Source of the DNA: Reticulitermes speratus
Lineage: Eukaryota; Arthropoda; Insecta; Blattodea; Rhinotermitidae
NCBI GenBank assembly: GCA_021186555.1
Contig: JAJKFL010000007.1
Coordinates: 32,525,827 to 32,589,826 of the forward strand
DNA length: 64,000 nt
Reading direction: 5' to 3'
Positions within the stretch are counted from its first letter, which is position 1. Each line of letters starts with the position of its first letter. This document shows positions 58,010-64,000 of this stretch, one piece after another. Both the position numbers and the translations under genes were made by a program. The notes under the pieces are model-generated. The model was not told where the DNA came from and searched no databases. It was given only the letters and a program-made list of their open reading frames with translations.

Positions 58010-58394
58010 TGTAAAAGATAATAGAATAAAATATAGAATAGTGAATTTGTTGTTTTTACATAAGTTTCTTACTTTGGAACTATGCACGGAATAAGCAATG
58101 TAAAGCGGCAACATAAGTCTAGCATAAATAACCAAAATTTAGCATAATCTTAACACATCTATGAAACAAGGAAAATTCTCCTGAGTAACGTCGTTGTATA
58201 ATGGAGATGTCAGTTCCCATTTTAATGATTGTATGCCTGTTACATGAATTTGTGACTTTAGCTTGAGGATGACTTAGTGTAAAGAAGCCGAAACATGTTG
58301 TATGTATGGAAGGAAGGTGACTGTCAGTAAATACTTGTGTTTGACTGCCCTTCAATACGTGAATGTCATATCATTCATTTGATAGTTACATCTA

Positions 58395-58655
58395 GTAATG
58401 TAGTCAGTATAGTGATTGAGCTACGGACTGGACTATCCGGGGTTTGAATCCCGACGGGCAATTCATATGTCTCTTCTCCAAAACATCAGACCGGCTCCAA
58501 AGCCCACCACGCCTCCTGTTCAAGGGTACCAGGGTAAACCGGCTGGGGCGTGAAGTTTACTACTACTATACACAACCGAGATCAAGAGTGACTTGTGCTA
58601 CACATCCCTCCCCCTATATGCGTTCATGGCGTGTACAGGGACAACTTCACCTTAT
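58395..58655 (+). mobile_element. Diverged SINE-B copy
   Basis: atgtagtcagtatagtgatt, ggggtttgaatcccgacggg and ccaccacgcctcctgttcaa in SINE-B order. Ends about 300 bp upstream of the PAFAH1B start codon. Confidence 0.75.
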
Positions 58656-58940
58656 TTACTTGTTTATGCCAAGCTATACTCAACATTGCGTAATATGTGT
58701 TTGCTACATCCACAGTAGCAATGTTGGTAGAGCGCTCCGCATTTTCAGTGTTGCCATTACTGACGGAGGCCTGTAATGTTGGTAACCCGCTGTTTTGATC
58801 ACCTGTCATTGGGCCGCTTATTTCCGGTGGTTTTATGCGCCATGTAAATCATTAATGTGAGTGTATGCGGTTTTGTGTGTAATTTAATTTGTGTTACTGT
58901 GTAGGCGTTTGTATTTGAGGCTTCGTTATACTTTGCGTGA

Positions 58941-58952
58941 ATGAAACTATGA
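58941..58952 (+). promoter_or_regulatory. Minimal uORF overlapping the PAFAH1B start
   Basis: ATG AAA CTA TGA: a three-codon upstream reading frame whose stop overlaps the main ATG (58949-58951) in another frame. The upstream ATG has T at -3 (weak context) while the main ATG has A at -3. If the leader includes it, leaky scanning or short-range reinitiation would be expected. The transcription start is unknown. Confidence 0.5.
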
Positions 58953-59014
58953 ACCCTGCTACTATACCAACCGACGTTGAAGACTTGCAGGGAGATGGGA
59001 GATGGATAAGTATG
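58949..59014 (+). CDS. PAFAH1B alpha exon 1 with start codon
   Basis: ATG at 58949 has A at -3 and an in-frame stop 33 bases upstream. Donor gtaaga after codon 22 (Met). It lies about 4.3 kb downstream of the SERAC1 stop codon in the same orientation. Confidence 0.92.
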
Positions 59015-61763
59015 GTAAGAACGCGTGTCAATGCATTTAGTATGGAACCTAACCTCTTAACCGGGTGGAAATATTACGTATATTATTAATCATTGTGATA
59101 AAGTAAGCAAAGTGTGATTATGTATACGTCATTTGGGAGGTTTCAAAATTAAAGCAGAGAAAGTATGTAGTTACATACTGAGTTTAACGTTTACTGTATT
59201 ATACTTGGTGCTTGTATATCGGGGTATCAACCCCTATGTTGAAGGCAGTAGGCTTTTCCGAATCGTGGGTACACTTCTACCAGACTGCGTGGCGTTGTAT
59301 CCCAGAAGACTTCAATCTTTATCTTTTATTTAATGGAAGTCTTGCGTAAAATATTATTGTAACCGTAAGTGTGTCGGTATTACTATGTTATTCCCAGTGA
59401 AACAAAATGTGAATAAAATGCACTTTATAGTGTCAGTTTCGTATATACTGCTAACAGTGTGTTAGGAAATTAAATTAAATTTTAAAAAATTGAGTCATTA
59501 CCAAGTAATCCAAATACCCTCAGTAATGATTCATAATCTTCACCCAGAATTGTGTGCCATAAATATAATTCATACTTCATGAAGTAACCAGCCCATATCT
59601 TGCTGGGACTAACGGTCTGTGCAATTTTTTAACCCTCTCCATGCTGAGTTTAGTTTATCAAGGAGTAGGAAGGTCATCATTTGTATATTTTCATAGCTGT
59701 AGTATTGTCACTGATGAAAACTACAGTTGGTCTGCTTTAATTTTCCAAAAGTGGAACTAAGGAAGCAGAAAGAGAATGTTGGTTATTGTTAATAATATTT
59801 GGATTGCATCCAGTAAGTACTAAATTTAATTAATCTCATGAATGGGAAGCAGCCGATTGCAACCAATTTCAGCCTGGTCTTAGATAAAGAATAATCGTGG
59901 TCAATGATAAAATTGAATTTTAAATGTATCCAGTTATATATATAGGTCAAGGAAGAAATTTAGAGAAGTAGCTAGTGTTCCTTGGCAAGATATTTTGTTC
60001 ATAGTATAGTATTGACAAATAGCTGAACAGTACTCTAAAAGTTGGTTCCAGCCACATCATTCCACTATCCAGTCCTCCCTCCTGTCATGCATAACCTCCA
60101 ATTTGTATGGTCTCTTGAGACTGCCATGTTCTGGCTCATGGAGAAACGAGACCACACAGACTAATTGTTTCGTAAAAGTAGCTAGTATGACTTGAGTTGT
60201 TACATCCATTTCTCATGCCTCCCATGTGTGCTGCAGGCTCTGTCCGTCTAATGATGTGGTCAGTCTAGGAATGTCTGGTGAAGAGTACATATTGTAAAAT
60301 TCTTGATTTTCTGCAGCCTTCACTTATTTCCCCTTTTAGGTATTAGTACTTCCCTCAGCACTTTGATCACAAATACCATGCCATACAAATGACAGGGATA
60401 CCATATTATATTAATCTTTACATTTTTAGATAGGAGATAGAAAGACGAAACTTTCTTAGTGAGGATTAACAAGCAGTTTTCAGATCTAATCTGTTCCTAA
60501 TTTGTTGTTGATTTTCATTTGATACTGTCATTCCAAAGTATTGGGGGCACGCGGTGGCGCAGTTGGTTGAGGCACTGTTCAACAAACCAGAAGATTGTGG
60601 GTTTGATTCCCAATGGTGTCGTTGGAATTTTTCATTGACATAATCCTTTCGGTCGCACTATGGCCCTGGGGTCAACTCAGCCTCTAACAGAAATGAGTAC
60701 CAGGCATATTTCCTGGGGGGTAAAGGCGGCCGGTGCATAGGGCTGACAACCTTACCACCTTCATGTCTAGAAATATCTAGAAATCGGGAGCCTCAACCTC
60801 CTGGAACCCTCAGGGCCCATCCAGGCCTGTAATGGGATTGCTTTTGCTTTACTTTACATTCCAAAGTATTTGAACTTTGCCACTTTTTGGAGCTTTACTT
60901 GCTACCTGCTTTTAACTAGCATGTATGCGTGTGAAAGAGGCTACATGGCAGTTCAATTACTGGCTATTAGTGAAATGTAAACAGTGATCAAATTGCTGTT
61001 TGAAGTATATATCTTATCAGTAGGGTCAGTTGTTAATACTGCTGTCTTTATTTGGAAGTTGCATAGCACCATGTTCTGCCGCTTGCCCTAAACTTCCTTC
61101 ACAAGATCTGTTTGCATCCATATCCCCCTGCCTTCTCACACCCACACACACACACACACACACACTGTATATGGTGACTGCAGTATGCTGTGAAACATTG
61201 TACAGCTTTGTTGCGTAAAATCGTATGGGTTTTCACCTGGCGTCATTTTTTGGTGTATGACCAACGTTTCGGGACCACTTGTCTATCCCATCTTCCTTTT
61301 TCCTCAAGACCCTGAAGATGGGACAGACAAGTGATCCCAAAACGTTGGTCATACACCAAAAAACGACGCCGGGTAAAAACCCAGAAGATTTTATGCAACA
61401 TGACGACCACGGCGGAAGCCTTCAATCACATATTGTACTGCTTGTAACACACACAACACAGCTAAACCCCGGACACCAGAATTGTATCAATTATGTAAAG
61501 TGTGATTATCTTTTTACGCTTTCTAGTCACCAATTTCAATACATATTTTTTTGCAGCATAAGCGTTTCCTGATGGAGACAAAAGAAAAGGAACCAGATGT
61601 TGTATTCATTGGCGATTCTCTGATACAGCGATTGGTTCACACTGAAATGTGGAATAACTTCTTTGCTCCCATGCATGCCCTCAACTTTGGTATAGGTGGT
61701 GACCAGATACAGAATGTTTTGTGGCGGATTGAAAACGGAGAACTGGATAACATTAGTCCGAAG
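58949..61763 (+). CDS. PAF acetylhydrolase 1B alpha subunit, 3' end beyond window
   Basis: Coding exons 58949-59014 (22 codons) and 61557-61763 (69 codons), phase 0, joined over a 2.5-kb GT-AG intron. The product starts MNPATIPTDVEDLQGDGRWI and continues HKRFLMETKEKEPDVVFIGD then SLIQ. These match the N-terminus of the human alpha1/alpha2 subunits of PAFAH1B, including the IP..(V/A)ED.QGD.RW lead. Block I of GDSL hydrolases (FIGDSL, Ser43 nucleophile) and block II (HALNFGIGGD) are both intact. The GTNN block and Asp-His pair would lie in exons to the right. The enzyme removes the acetyl group at sn-2 of PAF, and the alpha dimers bind the LIS1 beta subunit. From memory, the Drosophila homologue has lost catalytic residues, whereas Ser43 is kept here. 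An in-frame TGA at 58916 supports this start. Confidence 0.95.
60543..60856 (+). mobile_element. SINE-A with 14-bp target duplication, in PAFAH1B intron
   Basis: A box ggtggcgcagttggttgagg, body cagcctctaacagaaatgag, tail ttgcttttgctttactttac. Flanked by cattccaaagtatt at 60529-60542 and 60857-60870. Confidence 0.95.
61139..61164. repeat. (CA)n microsatellite
   Basis: About 12 CA units just upstream of the foldback element. Confidence 0.9.
61213..61404. mobile_element. Foldback hammerhead-like element in PAFAH1B intron
   Basis: Arms ttttttggtgtatgaccaac / gttggtcatacaccaaaaaa. Cores are damaged: the left copy reads AGGAAGA and the right copy has GAAA changed to AAAA. Confidence 0.8.
61557..61763 (+). 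CDS. PAFAH1B alpha exon 2, GDSL block
   Basis: Acceptor tttttttgcag, donor gtactc after Lys91. Carries the GDSL nucleophile block and the NFGIGGD oxyanion block, ending ENGELDNISPK. No further exon with the GTNN block is visible before the right edge. Confidence 0.96.
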
Positions 61764-62144
61764 GTACTCAGATTTTAGTATAGGCTTATCTGTAATACAG
61801 GTGTCTGAGATCAATATTACGGTTTTGTGACAGTATCGAGCACCAAACTTGTCCCAGAGTTTGTTGACATCTGCATCTTCGTAGTAAATTACTTAGGCAC
61901 AGGGACAAGTTCATCTTTACTTTATGCCGTCTAGACCCAACACAGATTTGATATAATGTAATATAATATAATGTAAACTGTCACTGAATTCAGATTTATT
62001 AGAGAAATAGATACAAAAATATTTTGAGTTTTCTGGTACAGCTAAAACCTGCTGTGAAATAATAGTGCATTTGCATTAAAGAGTGTAAGAAAAAGACAAA
62101 TACATAGTTGGTCATGATATTGTAACAGTGTACCTTGATGCAGG

Positions 62145-62245
62145 ATTTGAGGTTCTTACAATGGTGCTGCCGAAGATGGTAGCCCTTGAAACACTGGGAA
62201 CTACTCACACAATGGCACAGTCACATCCCAGAAGTCTTTAATCTT
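62145..62245. mobile_element. LINE-like fragment (family E)
   Basis: ggatttgaggttcttacaat ... cacatcccagaagtctttaa, parallel to 54965-55130. Confidence 0.5.
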
Positions 62246-62824
62246 CATATACCTTAATTTTGATACAAAATGTAGACTTTGCAAACTGTGTAAAGAATGT
62301 GTTGTAATTTTTGTCCTCATTTGGGCCTGAGTTAAATCAGGAAATCAACCTTTTGCATTTGTGAATTCCAGTTACCAGATGTTCATGCAATCTTTGCACT
62401 GTGTTTATAAGTTGAACGAGTAATGGAAAGGTCATGCTCCCTGTGCACATGTCATCTTCAAAATTACTAATTCAATTCAGATTGAATTTTTATTTGGAAA
62501 TCTTCATGGGAAGTTGTGAGGCTTAATTTTGGTTCATCTTGCTTATTATAGACCCCATTCTATAAATCTCAAACAAAACTTTTCAGCTGTATTTTAAATG
62601 GCTCAGCATACAAAAGTTTGTTCACAGCATCAAATACAGTCCTCATAAAGGTGTTCAGCTTCTATTTTAAACTTTTTATTTTTTCATGGTGAATATTTAA
62701 TTCATTATAAGAAAATGTTACCAGACTATGCAGTGTCATTAACTTTGTTAGAATAGATTGTATCAGCATTATATAACTCACAAGGTAGTGAGGATGCAAA
62801 ATCGCTGTATTCTCCAAATTTGAG

Positions 62825-63075
62825 TTTGATTCAGATAAGTCAGTCAGTAAAGCGACTGTAAGTTGGATGACTGGGGTTTGGTTCCCATCAGGTGCAGGAC
62901 TTCCACTTCCAGAAAACCTCTGGGACCCCAACAAGCCTCCTATGTATGGGTACTGGGGGCATTTCCCCAACAGTTAAAAGATCCGTCTAGTGAAGGAGGA
63001 AATCTACCACCATGCCGTCTACACACCTTCATGTCATGGTGCATACAGAGAAGAGCAACTTTACCCATTACTAAA
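62825..63075 (+). mobile_element. Diverged SINE-B copy
   Basis: ataagtcagtcagtaaagcg, gactggggtttggttcccat and accccaacaagcctcctatg in SINE-B order. Confidence 0.65.
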
Positions 63076-64000
63076 TGTAATTTTCTTTTTTTCGTGGATT
63101 CCAAAATGGAGGCCACCCTATGAAGCGACACTACTGCCTTTGAGTGTAGGGCTATTCAAATTTGTGTATTGATAGAGACGTATAAGAATAATGTTCAGCT
63201 GCAGTGAAGTGTAGTAATAGTGATGTGTTGATGACAGTAATTTTAACTGGATAATTGATAAACTGTCATAATTAGGCATGTCAGAGTTGGTGTGATTGGA
63301 AGGTATAAACACAGCCAAAGATTTTAACATGAAAACCGTTTTGTATAAGTTCCAGTATAGTGAAGTCAATATTTGATGTACAGTGTGGTTGCATTGTTTG
63401 CAAGGGATGCATTCCTAAAGACCTCACATAATTCAAAACTTGCATAATTCAACACTAATTTTTCCATCGGAATGTGAAGGAGGACATGTTCTTGGAGCAC
63501 ATAAATCTAAAATCATTCTAGAGCCTATCTTTGTTTTTAAGTAGTTTTTAAGTGAAAAGTAATTAAATAAACAATAAAACCAAATTTTTGGATTCACGTT
63601 ATTTCAAGTTTTGTGTGTAAAATTAGACTTTATTAATATTTTTTATACTGCACCATTTTATATTCAGATCTTTCAAATTTGCAGGAAATGTGACCACTCT
63701 GTATATTTGTAGTAATCATAAATAAGCCTTAACTCAGTCTGGTTCCACCTGATCCTCTGTACAAATATTGTAGTGAAAGTGAAAATACCTTAACTTTATC
63801 CCTAGATGGAAATGGTGCTGAATAATTATTGTTTTTACATTTGAAACTTCCTAAACTCAAAAATTCACCAGTTGCCATTTGTGGGGTGCATTTAAATTTT
63901 GGAACATTCTGTACTTGACAGAGTTGATGAGAAATGTGTCCTTGTGTGCTATGAACACACACTCATGCGTTTAAACTCTGTCCACCTGCTTTGGTAACCT
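63076..64000. other. PAFAH1B intron, no exon seen
   Basis: AT-rich. I looked for the GTNN block of the next coding exon in all plus-strand frames and did not see it. Confidence 0.6.

Larger units (their letters stand above)
57478..58050. mobile_element. Foldback hammerhead element split by SINE-B
   Basis: Left end aacaccaacaaatgcactgt. Arms ttttacatagctcctacatg ... taggagctgtgtaaaagat and ctgacaccaaagattctata ... tatagaactttggtgtcag. A SINE-B sits in the centre. Confidence 0.88.
54649..58740. other. Intergenic region between SERAC1 and PAFAH1B
   Basis: Holds repeat fragments only. There is a family E fragment at 54965-55130, a diverged SINE-B at 55570-55858, and a hairpin at 57090-57190 with ccaacgtgcac ends. 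The hammerhead element at 57478-58050 and a diverged SINE-B at 58395-58655 complete it. Confidence 0.7.

Noticed and set aside
61536..61814. Minus-strand gene opposite PAFAH1B exon 2
   Set aside because: A shadow of the conserved plus-strand GDSL exon; no motif of its own.

Overview
The window is animal nuclear DNA, almost certainly from an insect with a large repeat-rich genome. It has spliced genes with long introns, tRNA-headed SINEs, LINE fragments, mariner, pogo, hAT and piggyBac type elements, and long minisatellites. The LINE and SINE families look like those common in cockroaches and termites (Blattodea). That placement rests on remembered sequence style, not on a search. No bacterial-style genes, functional rRNA or tRNA genes, or CRISPR array were seen.

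Layout. From 1 to about 29.1 kb I find no convincing protein-coding exon. The stretch holds a 114-bp satellite-like array (1-1285), a 20-bp minisatellite (4014-4654), many MITEs, several SINE copies, antisense LINE 3' ends, a hAT element with 8-bp target duplications (20937-22021) and a pogo/Tigger-like remnant (22808-23520). From 29.16 to 54.65 kb, 14 plus-strand exons form a SERAC1-type gene (alpha/beta-hydrolase, GxSxG-like lipase). Every exon pair is phase-compatible. They give 667 codons ending at a TGA; only the exon(s) carrying the start codon are missing. From 58.95 kb a second plus-strand gene begins, a catalytic alpha subunit of platelet-activating-factor acetylhydrolase 1B (GDSL hydrolase). 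Its first two coding exons are present and it runs off the right edge.

The genes are unrelated enzymes lying head to tail. SERAC1 is known in mammals as a mitochondria/ER-contact protein involved in phosphatidylglycerol remodelling. PAFAH1B alpha subunits are cytosolic and bind LIS1.

The most interesting layer is in the repeats. At least eight loci carry sequences that fold as type I hammerhead ribozymes: CUGANGA, a compensated helix II, GAAA, a palindromic helix III and a paired helix I. They lie in short, often foldback elements that frequently end in CCAACnnATGCAC. None of these elements has a reverse transcriptase. Several lie in SERAC1 introns, at least two of them in sense orientation. 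Hammerheads are known in Penelope-like retroelements, so these are probably non-autonomous relatives, but the foldback architecture deserves study. Other notable items are a MULE-like element whose 9-bp target duplication sits directly on a SERAC1 splice acceptor, a palindromic mariner derivative, an approximately 2.6-kb 32-bp VNTR in a SERAC1 intron, and SINEs with clean 13-14-bp target duplications.
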